DNA from: Rhodococcus pseudokoreensis
GTDB lineage: Bacteria > Actinomycetota > Actinomycetes > Mycobacteriales > Mycobacteriaceae
Assembly: GCF_017068395.1 (NCBI RefSeq)
Contig: NZ_CP070619.1
Location: 5,146,001-5,210,000, forward strand
Direction of reading: 5' to 3'
DNA: 64,000 nt
Made by a program: the position numbers and the translations under genes. A model generated the notes under the pieces. It saw nothing but the letters and a program-made list of their open reading frames with translations, made no database searches and was not told the DNA's origin. Positions 51,797 to 60,486 of the stretch are shown here, in pieces (within the stretch, counting starts at the first letter, position 1; each line of letters begins with the position of its first letter).

Positions 51797-52975
51797 ATGC
51801 AGCACAAGCCGCTCGACGGGATCCGCATCCTGGAGATCGGGGGGTACATCGCCCTTCCGTTCGCCACGTCGATCCTGTGCGCGCTCGGCGCAGAGGTCGT
51901 GAAGGTGGAGAAGCCCGTCGTCGGGGAGGACTTCCGCCGCCACCAGAACGACGGCAGCCCCTACTTCCGCCAGTACAACACCGGAAAGCGGAGCCTGTCG
52001 ATCGACCTGAAGCGGCCCGAAGGCGTTGCGCTGGTCAAGGCCCTCGTACCGCAATTCGACGTGGTCCTCGAGAACCTGCGGCCCGGCAAGTTGGCGGCGC
52101 TGGGCCTCGGGCCCGACGAGTGCCGCGCACTGCGATCCGACCTCGTCTACGGGTCGGTGACCGGGTTCGGCTCCGGAGGCCCGCTGGCCAGCCGCCCCGC
52201 CTACGACACGATCGGGCATGCGTTCGGCGGTCTCTACTCCCTGTTCGGCGACGACGCCCGGCCACAGCTGGCCGGCGGGCTGAGTGCGGACCTGATCACC
52301 GGTCTGAGTACGGCCACGGGCGTCCTCGCGGCGCTGGTCGGACGGCTGCGTACCGGCTCGCCGCAACACGTGGAGACGTCGATCATGGAGGCCGTCAGCG
52401 TGCTGGCGACCGACGGGATCACGCAGTCCTTCGAACTGGGATACGACCCGAGCAGGCAGAGCAGGCACCCGCAGGCGCAGAACTTCTGCGTCAAGACCGT
52501 CTCCGGGGAGTACCTGGCGGTCCACCTGTCGTCCTCGCAGAAATTCTGGCGCTCGCTGTGCACGGCGATGAACCGGATGGATCTCACCGAGGATCCCCGC
52601 TTCGCCGAGTACCGCCCCCGGGAGTCGAACTACCACGAACTGGCCAAGATCGTCGAAGCCGAATTCGAGCAGCAGTCGCTGCAGCATTGGGAGGACGCCC
52701 TCTCCGCTGCGGACGTGCCGTTCGCCCCGGTGCTGTCGATGACCGGATTCGTCGAGCACGAGCAGGTGGAATGGCTCGAACTGGTCGAACGGCAGCAGGA
52801 CGGGCTGGCGCTGATCCGGCCGCCGTGGCGGTTCGCGGGCGAACGCCCCGATCGAGCGGGCACCGCGCCGCGGGTCGGCGCCGACAGCCGCGACGTCGCC
52901 TCGGAGGTGTACTCCGCCGAGCAGATCGACGATCTGGTGCAGGCGGACGTTCTGTTCGTCGAACCCTCAGTCTGA
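51797..52975 (+). CDS. Class III CoA-transferase, near-duplicate of the 42 kb gene
   Basis: This 392-residue enzyme is collinear with the one at 42395-43570 and nearly identical over long stretches, including the start MQHKPLDGIRILEIGGYIAL, the nucleophile-containing RPAYDTIGHAFGG and HPQAQNFC. Differences cluster in the last third. ATG at 51797 is preferred because GGAGG lies seven bases upstream; the in-frame ATG at 51791 is too close to it. It has its own promoter with the AT-rich dyad but no CitE partner, only a nitroreductase downstream. It may be a specificity variant or backup copy. Confidence 0.92.
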   Translation: MQHKPLDGIRILEIGGYIALPFATSILCALGAEVVKVEKPVVGEDFRRHQNDGSPYFRQYNTGKRSLSIDLKRPEGVALVKALVPQFDVVLENLRPGKLAALGLGPDECRALRSDLVYGSVTGFGSGGPLASRPAYDTIGHAFGGLYSLFGDDARPQLAGGLSADLITGLSTATGVLAALVGRLRTGSPQHVETSIMEAVSVLATDGITQSFELGYDPSRQSRHPQAQNFCVKTVSGEYLAVHLSSSQKFWRSLCTAMNRMDLTEDPRFAEYRPRESNYHELAKIVEAEFEQQSLQHWEDALSAADVPFAPVLSMTGFVEHEQVEWLELVERQQDGLALIRPPWRFAGERPDRAGTAPRVGADSRDVASEVYSAEQIDDLVQADVLFVEPSV

Positions 52976-52989
52976 TCGCGCCCGACGCA

Positions 52990-53019
52990 CACATATTCCG
53001 TAGGCGCACATATTCCGTA
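52990..53019. repeat. Two 13-base direct repeats CACATATTCCGTA
   Basis: Identical copies start at 52990 and 53007, a 17-base period, between the CoA-transferase stop and the nitroreductase. The spacing suits two adjacent regulator sites. Confidence 0.6.
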
Positions 53020-53078
53020 TTCGAACGACGATGGGTGAGCAATCGATGTCTGCCGATGTATCGACCGAGGGGATCGTG

Positions 53079-53765
53079 ATGGGTCCGGTCGACGACGAGT
53101 CCGCAGTGCTGGAGAACCTGCTGGCGACACGGTGGAGTTGCCGCGCGTTCGAGCCGCGCGACGTTCCGCGACCGCTCATCGAGCGCATGTTCACGCTGGC
53201 GCAGCGGTCCGCGTCGTGGTGCAACACGCAGCCCTGGCAGGTCATCGTGACCAGCGGTGCGGGAACCGGGCGATTCCGCGACGGTCTCGCGGAGTACGCG
53301 CAGCAGCACAGTGCCGCGTTCGAAATCGATCCGCCCGCGGAGTACCGCGACGTCTATCGAGACCGGCGCCGGGCGAGCGGATGGCAGCTGTATCAGGCCG
53401 TGGGCGTCGAACGCGGTGACCGCGCCGCGTCCGCGCGCCAGTCGTTCGAGAACTTCCGCCTGTTCGGCGCTCCGCACGTCGCGATCATCACGACCGATGC
53501 CGAGCAGGGCGTGTACGGCGCGGTGGATTCCGGGCTGTACCTCGGCACCCTCCTGCTGGCGGCGCGGAGCCTGGGGATCGCCACGATCCCGCAGGCCGCC
53601 CTGGCGAGCCAGTCTCCCTTCATCCGTGAGCATTTCGGCATCGCGGACGACCGCAAGATTCTGGTGGGGATCTCCTTCGGCTACGCCGACCTCGACCACC
53701 CGGCGAACAGCTACCGGACCGCACGCGCGACGCTCGACGAGGTCGTCAGCTGGCAGGACCGGTAG
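53079..53765 (+). CDS. Nitroreductase family protein
   Basis: This 228-residue flavoprotein resembles NAD(P)H-dependent nitroreductases, with the FMN-phosphate segment TRWSCRAFEPRDVPR at the start, SASWCNTQPWQVIV, and the late GIATIPQAALA and VGISFGYAD. ATG at 53079 has GAGGGG six bases upstream; in-frame ATGs at 53031 and 53046 are possible and would add 16 or 11 residues. It may reduce nitro groups, quinones or enones, or serve another flavin-dependent reduction in the pathway. It is probably co-transcribed with or controlled next to the CoA-transferase. Confidence 0.88.
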   Translation: MGPVDDESAVLENLLATRWSCRAFEPRDVPRPLIERMFTLAQRSASWCNTQPWQVIVTSGAGTGRFRDGLAEYAQQHSAAFEIDPPAEYRDVYRDRRRASGWQLYQAVGVERGDRAASARQSFENFRLFGAPHVAIITTDAEQGVYGAVDSGLYLGTLLLAARSLGIATIPQAALASQSPFIREHFGIADDRKILVGISFGYADLDHPANSYRTARATLDEVVSWQDR

Positions 53766-53780
53766 CGTCGGAGACCCCGC

Positions 53781-54262
53781 CTATTCGGTTGCCGTGGAGG
53801 GTGTATCGGTCGGGGTGTGATCGGTCGCGGCCACGATCGCGAGCAGGCGCAGGGCCTGCTCGGACGGTGACTGCGGTTCCGCGGTGTACCCGACGAGGGA
53901 CAATCCGCCCGCACCCGTGATGTCGAAGACGTTGTAGGTCAGCGACAGGTCACCGACGTCCGGATGCCGGAACTGTTTGGCACCGTGCCGATGGGCTTTC
54001 ACGTTGTGGGCGGCCCAGCGGGTGCGGAATTCCTAGCTCCGCGTGGCGAGTTCGCCGACGAGTCCGGTGACGACCGTCGACTGGGGTGAGTGTGCGGCCT
54101 CCACCCGCAGCAGGGTCACGGCGTCGTCCGCCGCGGTGCTCCATTCCGGGAACACGTCGTCGGCGTGCGGGTCGAAGAAGATGAACCGGACGAGGTTCGG
54201 GCCAACTGCGCGACCTCTTCACGCCGCAGGCCCGGCACCCGGCGCCGGGAAGGGTCAGGGTG
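53781..54262 (-). pseudogene. Broken XRE/MmyB-type regulator
   Basis: On the minus strand, RRRVPGLRREEVAQL (part of the helix-turn-helix) is joined by deletion to GPNLVRFIFFDPHADDVFPE of the ligand domain, with about 80 residues missing and a frame change. A TAG stop interrupts LATRS-EFRTRW, and the rest reads KAHRHGAKQFRHPDVGDLSL to the end at 53781. It is a decayed relative of the intact regulator at 49620-50486. Confidence 0.82.
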
Positions 54263-55655
54263 TCAGCGGCAGGAGCAGGGAGGCGACGACGTCGTCCACC
54301 TTGTCGAGGTACAGCACGTCGTGAATCATCGTGTCGACCACCTGCTCGTCCAGCGGATGCACCGAGTACGGCACGCACTTGCGGAACTTGTCGACGAAGT
54401 CCTGCTCGCTGAACGGGTTGTTCGGGTGCCCCTTGACGTAGACGTGTTCGGTGGTGATCGTGCGGCCGTCGCCCAGCGTGGTCGTGAGCCGTGCACCCCA
54501 GTCCGACACCGACGGGTCCTCGGCGGCGGAGATCCTGGACATCAGCTCTCGGACGTCCTCACGTTGCCGTGCCTCGTCCGTGTACGACTGCACGAAGACG
54601 CTCTTGTCGATCGCGGCGGTCGCGACGGCGTACGGGAGGCTGAACTGACATTCGGGGACCGTCCGCGGGTGCCACTTCACGTCGGTCGGTTCGCACACGG
54701 CGCGCCAGCCGGACGTGGAGACGTCGATGTGGACGGTGGCGATGTCGTCGGGGCCGAAATCGTGGGTGCGCATCTGATCCAGGATGCCGTCGATGGAGGA
54801 GTGCGAGAAGTAGCAGGCGCTGTACCCCTTGGTGGTGATGTTCGTCGTCTCCCAGCGCTCACCCAGATCCCGGGTGAGCAGCGCGGGGTCCGTCTCCCAG
54901 CGGGCCGTGCGCAGGTATCCGTTGGGGCCGGTCAGCACTTCCCGGCGGGGGCCGGTGATGCCCTTCTCCGCGAGGAGGCAGGCGGTGATCGCCGATTGGC
55001 AGACGAGGCCGTGGTGCACCCGGACCATCAGGGTGGGCGGTGCGTAGATCGCCATCGTGTGCGGCTGCGTCATCGTGCGGGCGATGCCCTGGGCATTCTC
55101 GAGCAGGTCCTGGGAGAAGCCGAGGAGTTTACCGACGGCCGCGACAGCACCGAAGATGTAGTGGCCGCCGCAATCGTGGGACTTCACGGCGGTACTGATG
55201 ACCTTGTAGGCCGAGCCCACGCGGATCAGCGTCTCCTGCCCGACGACCAGTGCCGTCAGGAATTCCTTCCCGGTGACGTCCGGCCGCAGCCCGGTGGCTG
55301 CCAGCAGGCTGGCCACGATGTATTCGCTGATGTGCCCTGCTTCTTCGTGAAGATCGCCGCAGTCCATCGCGCGGGGCATCGGGCCGATCGCCAGTGCCGC
55401 CTCGGCGGCGGGGACGTGGCCACCGTAGAAGGGCAGGACCGACTGCGGTGCGCCGCCCTTGTCCTTGACCAGATCCACGATCGCCGGAATCCCATCCATC
55501 CCGGAGCCGCCGATCATCACGGCCATGCAGTCCAGCAGGGTGTGCTTGGCATGCCGGACGACCTCGGCCGGGAGATCGTCGTAGTCGGTCTGCACCGCCA
55601 TCCGGCACAGGGTGCTCATCGGATCTTCCGAGTTCTGGATCGCGAACTTCGTCAT
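54255..55655 (-). CDS. MmgE/PrpD family protein
   Basis: This 466-residue family member has KHTLLDCMAVMIGGSGMDG near the start, AMDCGDLHEEAGHISEYI around residue 100, and SHDCGGHYIFGAVAAVGKLL. A later segment reads TTKGYSACYFSHSSIDGILD, corresponding to the K-Y-C block of the family. An AAGAGGGA site precedes the ATG at 55655. It differs from the other two MmgE/PrpD proteins in the window. The IclR gene upstream on the same strand is its likely regulator. Dehydration, decarboxylation or epimerisation of a dicarboxylate are the known family activities. Confidence 0.88.
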   Translation of the reverse strand: MTKFAIQNSEDPMSTLCRMAVQTDYDDLPAEVVRHAKHTLLDCMAVMIGGSGMDGIPAIVDLVKDKGGAPQSVLPFYGGHVPAAEAALAIGPMPRAMDCGDLHEEAGHISEYIVASLLAATGLRPDVTGKEFLTALVVGQETLIRVGSAYKVISTAVKSHDCGGHYIFGAVAAVGKLLGFSQDLLENAQGIARTMTQPHTMAIYAPPTLMVRVHHGLVCQSAITACLLAEKGITGPRREVLTGPNGYLRTARWETDPALLTRDLGERWETTNITTKGYSACYFSHSSIDGILDQMRTHDFGPDDIATVHIDVSTSGWRAVCEPTDVKWHPRTVPECQFSLPYAVATAAIDKSVFVQSYTDEARQREDVRELMSRISAAEDPSVSDWGARLTTTLGDGRTITTEHVYVKGHPNNPFSEQDFVDKFRKCVPYSVHPLDEQVVDTMIHDVLYLDKVDDVVASLLLPLTP

Positions 55656-55784
55656 GTCGTCCCTCTTCCGCGTCGAGATATCGCTGTCGGCAACGCAAGT
55701 CGGCGTTCCGCTTCATGTCAGAAGGTCGCGTATGTCCCGGCTCGGGGATAGGGGGATTCTCGCCTACCGAGAAGGCGAGTCCGG

Positions 55785-56594
55785 TCAGGGCACCTCGGTC
55801 GCGTGCCGGATCTGCTGCTTCAGCAGCGTCAACCGTGGGCCGTCGGCGGTGCGTGTTGCGCGGGAGATGCCGAGAGCGGTGGCGTGCAACGCGGGCAGCA
55901 GGGTCGACGGCGCATCGGCGCCGAACGCGGTGGTGACCGACAGCGCGCCGATCGCGGTGCCGTCGTCGGCGAGGATCGGCACGGCGACCGCCGTCGAGTC
56001 GGGGGAGATCCAGCGGCGGGCGACGACGTAACCGGTGCGCCGGGTCTCGTTCACGATCCGCAGTAGTTCGGTCCGGTCGACGACGGTGTGCTCGGTGAAC
56101 CGGGTGATCTTGCCGGTCGCCAGGATGTGCTCCCGCACCTCCGGCGGAGAGAACGCCACCAGCGCGATCCCCGGGGACGACGCCAGCGCGGGAAGCCGCA
56201 CCCCCGGCTGAGTCACGTTGGTGACACCCGGTTGCCGCGTCGTCAGCGTTTCCAGGTTGAGGACGTCGTTGCGGTCGAGTACCGACAGCAGCGTGGGGGC
56301 CTGCACCGCCGACCGCAGGTCCTCCATGTACGGCAGGGCGACCTCCCGGAGCGTGAGGGCGCTCGACGACCGGGCCACCACCTCCCACAGTCGGGTGCCG
56401 ATGCGAAGCCTGCGGTCGGGGTCGCGTTCGAGGAATCCCACGTCGACGAGTTCGGCCACGATCCGATGCGCCGACGGCATCGGGATCGCGGTCCTGCGCG
56501 CGATCTCCGACGCCGTCAGGGCGCCGCCCGCCCCCTTGAACGCCTCGAGCACCTCGACGACCCGCTCGATCATCGATTCACCGCGAGTGGGCAT
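55785..56594 (-). CDS. IclR family transcriptional regulator
   Basis: This 269-residue regulator has a winged helix (about residues 5-70; LTASEIARRTAIPMPSAHRI) and an IclR effector domain (about 80-250) with the ARRWISPDSTAVAVPILADD strand region. ATG at 56594 has AGGAG upstream; the frame is open farther but without coding character. It lies 129 bases upstream of the MmgE/PrpD gene in the same direction, so it probably controls that gene and itself. The ligand is probably a small organic acid, by family. Confidence 0.9.
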   Translation of the reverse strand: MPTRGESMIERVVEVLEAFKGAGGALTASEIARRTAIPMPSAHRIVAELVDVGFLERDPDRRLRIGTRLWEVVARSSSALTLREVALPYMEDLRSAVQAPTLLSVLDRNDVLNLETLTTRQPGVTNVTQPGVRLPALASSPGIALVAFSPPEVREHILATGKITRFTEHTVVDRTELLRIVNETRRTGYVVARRWISPDSTAVAVPILADDGTAIGALSVTTAFGADAPSTLLPALHATALGISRATRTADGPRLTLLKQQIRHATEVP

Positions 56595-56669
56595 CGAAAC
56601 TCCTGGGGCATCGAGCGTGTCTCGAGCGACTCGGGGCAGTCCCGACCCTCGTCCTGCGCAGATTGTCAC

Positions 56670-56705
56670 GCGCCATTCGGCGGCACCAAGATGAGCGGCT
56701 ACGGC
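56670..56705 (+). pseudogene. Aldehyde dehydrogenase C-terminal scrap
   Basis: Twelve codons read APFGGTKMSGYG, the conserved C-terminal motif of aldehyde dehydrogenases (compare GFGGTKMSGYG in the enzyme at 8987-10477). Nothing else of the gene remains. It marks a former aldehyde dehydrogenase upstream of the IclR gene. Confidence 0.6.
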
Positions 56706-56785
56706 GCTCGAAGTAATGGGGCCTTTTCGTCGGCCGGGTGCGCCGGGCTGTCGTGAACAGCTGAATGGTGCGAGAAAGTGGGCGA

Positions 56786-57478
56786 TCAGCCCGCGTTGGC
56801 CTCGGCGTCGGTGTCCCACAGCCCGCGCTGCTCGAGTTCGTCGATCAGGTGATCCGCGCCGTCCAGGATGTGCGACTCCATGATCGTCTTCGCCCGCTTG
56901 CCTGCGTGCTTCTTCAACGCATCGAGCAGGAGGGGGTGTTCCTCCTGGGTCGTGGTGACGTGACCCTCGATGGTGGCGTAGAAGCGGTTCGGAAGATTCG
57001 TGACGACGGAACCGAGGAGGCGGGCGAGGCGCGGTGAGTCCGCGATCAGGTTGATCTTTCGGTGGAACGCGTGCCCGAGGGAGGAAATTCGCTCCGTGTC
57101 GCCCTGTGCGATGGCGTCCTCGTGCTCCTTCAGGATTCCCTCGAGTTCGGCGATCTGCTGGGGCGTGATGTTCTTGGCGGCCCGTGCGGCCAGTTCGGCG
57201 GCCAGCTGAGCCTGGGCCCAGAACAGATCACGCACGTCCTGCTTCGTGAACGGGGCCACGACGAAGCCGCGCCGGGGGACCATTTCCACGAAGCCTTCGC
57301 TCCGAAGGGCGAGGAGTCCTTCGCGGACGGGTGTCGTGCTGACTCCGACGGCTTCGGCGATCCGCTCGATGCGGAGGAAGTCGCCGGCACGCACCTCGCC
57401 GGAGATGATCATCTCGCGGACGTACGTGGCAACTTCCTCGGGCAGTTGCTGTCGTCTTGACCTGTCATTCAGGGGCAT
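56786..57478 (-). CDS. GntR family regulator with FCD ligand domain
   Basis: This 230-residue regulator has a winged helix (about residues 10-80; ERIAEAVGVSTTPVREGLLA) and a helical FCD domain (about 85-215) with HAFHRKINLIADSPRLARLL. The FCD metal ligands are consistent with the H-x3-N-type helices seen here. ATG at 57478 gives the normal family length; upstream in-frame ATGs fall within the AT-rich site and are unlikely. It diverges from an MFS transporter. The perfect dyad ATAATGTACCAT at 57515-57526 lies 37 bases before it, so autoregulation is likely, and it is the best candidate to bind the dyads across the window. Confidence 0.9.
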   Translation of the reverse strand: MPLNDRSRRQQLPEEVATYVREMIISGEVRAGDFLRIERIAEAVGVSTTPVREGLLALRSEGFVEMVPRRGFVVAPFTKQDVRDLFWAQAQLAAELAARAAKNITPQQIAELEGILKEHEDAIAQGDTERISSLGHAFHRKINLIADSPRLARLLGSVVTNLPNRFYATIEGHVTTTQEEHPLLLDALKKHAGKRAKTIMESHILDGADHLIDELEQRGLWDTDAEANAG

Positions 57479-57514
57479 CGTCGGTCGCACCTTCCCGGAT
57501 TCGAAAGACTCGAC

Positions 57515-57526
57515 ATAATGTACCAT
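57515..57526. promoter_or_regulatory. AT-rich dyad, perfect copy, before the GntR gene
   Basis: ATAATGTACCAT fits ATNATRY-A-Y-NAT and is close to known FCD-type GntR operators, which centre on GTAC or GTATAC. It lies in the divergent region shared with the MFS gene. Confidence 0.55.
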
Positions 57527-57664
57527 CCGCGCCCGCGTGGTCGACCGCAGCCCGGAGCCGCGGCCGGAGATTGCCGATTCCCGGGCGTGAAAGCGCTCGT
57601 ACTTCCCGCCGCAATCTCGCGAGTCGAGTCGATCACAATTCGAAGTCGACATAATCCACGACAC

Positions 57665-57715
57665 ATCATATATTGCTCCGAGTGTGATCTGTGTCGCACC
57701 GACTGTCGGTGCGAC
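57665..57715. promoter_or_regulatory. AT-rich dyad and 10-base palindrome before the MFS gene
   Basis: ATCATATATTGC (57665-57676) is a weaker dyad. GTCGCACCGA (57693-57702) and its complement (57706-57715) form a perfect palindrome with a CTG centre, ending 16 bases before the start codon. It could be an operator or an RNA hairpin near the ribosome site. Confidence 0.5.
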
Positions 57716-57731
57716 GAGCGAGAGGGACCTG

Positions 57732-59018
57732 ATGAGCACAACGAAGGATTGGGCGTCGCGCGTGGGAATGCGCCCGTATCAGATTGCATCCGTGGTCTTC
57801 TGCATGTTCCTGAACATGCTGGACGGATACGACGTCCTCGTGATGGGTTTCGCGATGCCGCACCTGCCGGAGGGCTTCGCGACCAATCCGGAGAAGGGCT
57901 ACCTGATCAGTGCCGCCCTCGCCGGGATGGCGGTCGGCGCGATCGGCCTCGCCCGCTTCGCCGACGTCATCGGCAGGCGGCGCATCCTGCTGGTCGGCCT
58001 CGCGGCCAACACCCTGGGCCTGACTGCGTCGGCGCTCTCGAACGGTTTCGCGATGCTCCTGGCGACCCGCTTCGTCACCGGCATCGCGATCGGCACGATC
58101 AGCGTCGTCATCATCGTCCTGTGCCAGGAGGTCGTCCCGGCCAATCGGCGAAGTGTGGCGCTCGGCCTGGTCATGGTCGGCTATCCGCTCGGCACGACGC
58201 TCGCGGGTTTCGCGGGCGCCGGACTCGTGGCACTGGCAGGCGGGGCGTGGCAGGGCATGTTCTGGATCGGCGCCGCGCTGGGCGTCGTATCGTTCGTGGT
58301 GACCGCTGCGTTCCTCCGCGAATCGGACGACTTCCTGGCCCGCAAGGGAACGACGACGGAAGCTGATCGGGCGATCCCCGCGCCGCAGAGCGAGGTCCGT
58401 CTGCTCGGCCGGGAACTGCGATCGCGCACAGTCCTCCTGACATTCGGATACTCGATGCTCACCGCCGGGTACTACTTCGTCGGCACCTGGACGCCGCAAC
58501 TGATCAAGGACGCCAGTGGTGACGCGGGGAGCGGTGCGCTGGCCGGCATCATGATCAGCTTCGGTGCGGTGGTCGGAGGATGCCTGTTCGGCGCGTTCGG
58601 GTTGCGGTTCCCCGGCGCGCAGATCGCGGTGATCACGTCGGCCGTGTCCGCCGTGGCAATTGCCGGGTTCGCACTCACGCTGCAGGGACCGTTCGCACTG
58701 GCCATGGCCGGACTTCTCGGCGGAGGCACCTTCGCGGCCATGTCCGGGTTCACCTCCACGTCGACGGCGGCGTACCCGGTGCTCGCGCGCGCCAAGGGCT
58801 ACGGAGCGATGATGGGTGTGGCCCGCGGAGGTGCGATTCTGTCGCCGATCGTCGCCGGGTACGCGCTCAGCGTCATGACTCCGCGGGCGATGTACCTCGC
58901 GGTCATCGTGCCTCTCGTGCTCGCGGCCGTCGCGGCGATCGCTCTCACCCGCATCACCCGAGACCAGGTCGTCGGCGAGTCGAGCCGGACGGCCCCGGCG
59001 CTCGCCACGACCGAGTAG
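57732..59018 (+). CDS. MFS transporter, aromatic acid:H+ symporter-like
   Basis: This 428-residue, twelve-helix permease has the TM1 motif LNMLDGYDVLVMGFAMPH, the loop ARFADVIGRRRIL, and a second half with GYYFVGTWTPQLIKDASG. The acidic TM1 motif is the mark of the aromatic acid symporter branch, as in the transporter at 22233-23555. ATG at 57732 has GAGAGGGA upstream. It diverges from the GntR gene, which probably represses it. It likely imports an aromatic or alicyclic acid; the precise substrate is not known. Confidence 0.9.
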   Translation: MSTTKDWASRVGMRPYQIASVVFCMFLNMLDGYDVLVMGFAMPHLPEGFATNPEKGYLISAALAGMAVGAIGLARFADVIGRRRILLVGLAANTLGLTASALSNGFAMLLATRFVTGIAIGTISVVIIVLCQEVVPANRRSVALGLVMVGYPLGTTLAGFAGAGLVALAGGAWQGMFWIGAALGVVSFVVTAAFLRESDDFLARKGTTTEADRAIPAPQSEVRLLGRELRSRTVLLTFGYSMLTAGYYFVGTWTPQLIKDASGDAGSGALAGIMISFGAVVGGCLFGAFGLRFPGAQIAVITSAVSAVAIAGFALTLQGPFALAMAGLLGGGTFAAMSGFTSTSTAAYPVLARAKGYGAMMGVARGGAILSPIVAGYALSVMTPRAMYLAVIVPLVLAAVAAIALTRITRDQVVGESSRTAPALATTE

Positions 59019-59030
59019 GCGCGGGACGAG

Positions 59031-59067
59031 GAAGGGCCGCTCGGGAGTTCCCGGGCGGCCCTTCTTT
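59031..59067 (+). terminator. Rho-independent terminator after the MFS gene
   Basis: GAAGGGCCGC... at 59031-59046 pairs with 59049-59064 over about 15 bases with one G-U, followed by TTTG. It lies 12 bases after the stop. Confidence 0.85.
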
Positions 59068-59079
59068 GTGTGCGGGTGG

Positions 59080-59508
59080 TCAGTCGAACAGGATGACGCC
59101 GCGGATGTTCTTGCCGTCCTTCAGGTCCCGGTAGCCCTGGTTGATGTCGTCGAGCCGGTAGGTGCGCGTGATCATGTCGTCGAGGTTGAGCTGTCCGGCC
59201 CTGTACATGTTCAGCAGCCGGTTCACGTCCCACGTGCCGTTCGTCGAGCCGAAGACGCAGCCCTGCAGACGCTTCTGCGAGAGGGTGAGGTCGGCGACCG
59301 GAATCGGGAGACCGATCCGGGAATGCTCACCGACCGCGGTGACGACGACGGTGCCCGCCTTGCGCACCGAGGTGAGTGCCTGGGCGACGTGCTCGGGTTC
59401 GAGCACACCGACGGTGATGACGAGGGCGTCCGCGCCCTGACCGTTGGTGTACTGCTTTGCGAGTTCGGCTCCCTCCTCGATGGTCGCGACGGCGTGGGTG
59501 GTCAATCA
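59080..59508 (-). pseudogene. Zinc alcohol dehydrogenase, C-terminal fragment
   Basis: The minus strand encodes only the last 141 residues of an MDR alcohol dehydrogenase: THAVATIEEGAELAKQYTNG, the SVRKAGTVVVTAVGE strand and the C-terminal YRLDDINQGYRDLKDGKNIR. The catalytic and structural zinc sites and most of the Rossmann fold are missing. The frame is cut at about 59506, where a plus-strand fragment begins. It has only a TTG to start and is almost certainly non-functional. Confidence 0.8.
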
Positions 59509-59560
59509 CGACATCGACGACTGGAACCGCCTCCGCGCCAACGGACGGCAGGTCGTCTAG
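59501..59560 (+). pseudogene. 3' coding relic of an unidentified gene
   Basis: The plus strand reads VNHDIDDWNRLRANGRQVV then TAG at 59558-59560. It has codon use like a real C-terminus but no start and abuts the truncated alcohol dehydrogenase. I do not recognise the family. It supports a rearrangement junction at about 59500. Confidence 0.35.
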
Positions 59561-59592
59561 GTCCCGGACCTCGTGGTCGCTAGACTCGGGTG

Positions 59593-60486
59593 ATGGACAT
59601 CCGGGACGCCGAATACCTGGTTGCCGTTGCCGATCACGGCAGCGTCACCGAGGCTGCGCGGGCGCTGTTCATCGCGCAGCCGTCGCTGTCGCAGGCGATC
59701 CGCACTCTCGAACGCGATCTCGGTGTCGAACTGTTCGATCGCGGGGGACGGAAACTGCGGATCACCCCGGCAGGCGCGTCGTTCGCGCACGCGGCGCGCC
59801 AGGTGCTCGCGGATGTCGAGCGGGCGCGGGCCGTCGTGCACGACGTCGCCGAACTACGGTCCGGAACGCTCACGATCGCGGTTCTCAATTCGCTTGCCGC
59901 CGATCCGCTTCCCCGTCTCGTCGGCCGGTTCCACCGGCAGTTCCCGAGGGTGGTCCTGTCCACGGTGTCGGCGGACGGTCCCGACGGCGTCGGCCGCGCG
60001 GTCCGGTCGGGGGAGTGCGACCTCGGGCTCACCGAACTGCTCGTCGACCAGCAGGGCCTCGAGTTCCGGACAGTGGGCGACCAGGAGATCGTGCTCGCAC
60101 TGCACGCCGATCTGGCGATCGAACTCCCCGATCCGGTGCCCGTCGGCCTGCTCGCCGACATTCCGATGATCGTCGAGATCGGTTCGCGCCCAAGACTGCC
60201 GGTGAACAACATCGCCGTCGAATGTGCGCATCGCCAGTCGATGTGGGAACTGGTGGTCCAGGGGGCGGGGGCGACCCTGCTCCCGCGGCGCGTCGCCGAG
60301 CAGGAACTGCCGGGTGTCGTGGTCCGCTCGCTCGCGCCGCCCGAGGTGCGTACCGTCGGGTTCGTCCATCGGCCGGATCCGCTTCCGCCTGCAGCGGCGG
60401 CGTTCATCACTGCGCTCGACGAGACTCACGGCGCAAGCGTGCCGAGGAACGCGCGTCCGGCGGGCGACAGTCTGGCCTCGTCGTAG
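59593..60486 (+). CDS. LysR family transcriptional regulator
   Basis: This 297-residue regulator has the LysR winged helix (residues 1-60; SVTEAARALFIAQPSLSQAI) and a substrate-binding co-inducer domain (about 90-290). ATG at 59593 is preferred over GTG at 59590. No divergent gene remains upstream, only the truncated alcohol dehydrogenase, so its original target may be lost. Its 3' end overlaps the convergent LysR gene by 61 bases. Confidence 0.9.
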   Translation: MDIRDAEYLVAVADHGSVTEAARALFIAQPSLSQAIRTLERDLGVELFDRGGRKLRITPAGASFAHAARQVLADVERARAVVHDVAELRSGTLTIAVLNSLAADPLPRLVGRFHRQFPRVVLSTVSADGPDGVGRAVRSGECDLGLTELLVDQQGLEFRTVGDQEIVLALHADLAIELPDPVPVGLLADIPMIVEIGSRPRLPVNNIAVECAHRQSMWELVVQGAGATLLPRRVAEQELPGVVVRSLAPPEVRTVGFVHRPDPLPPAAAAFITALDETHGASVPRNARPAGDSLASS

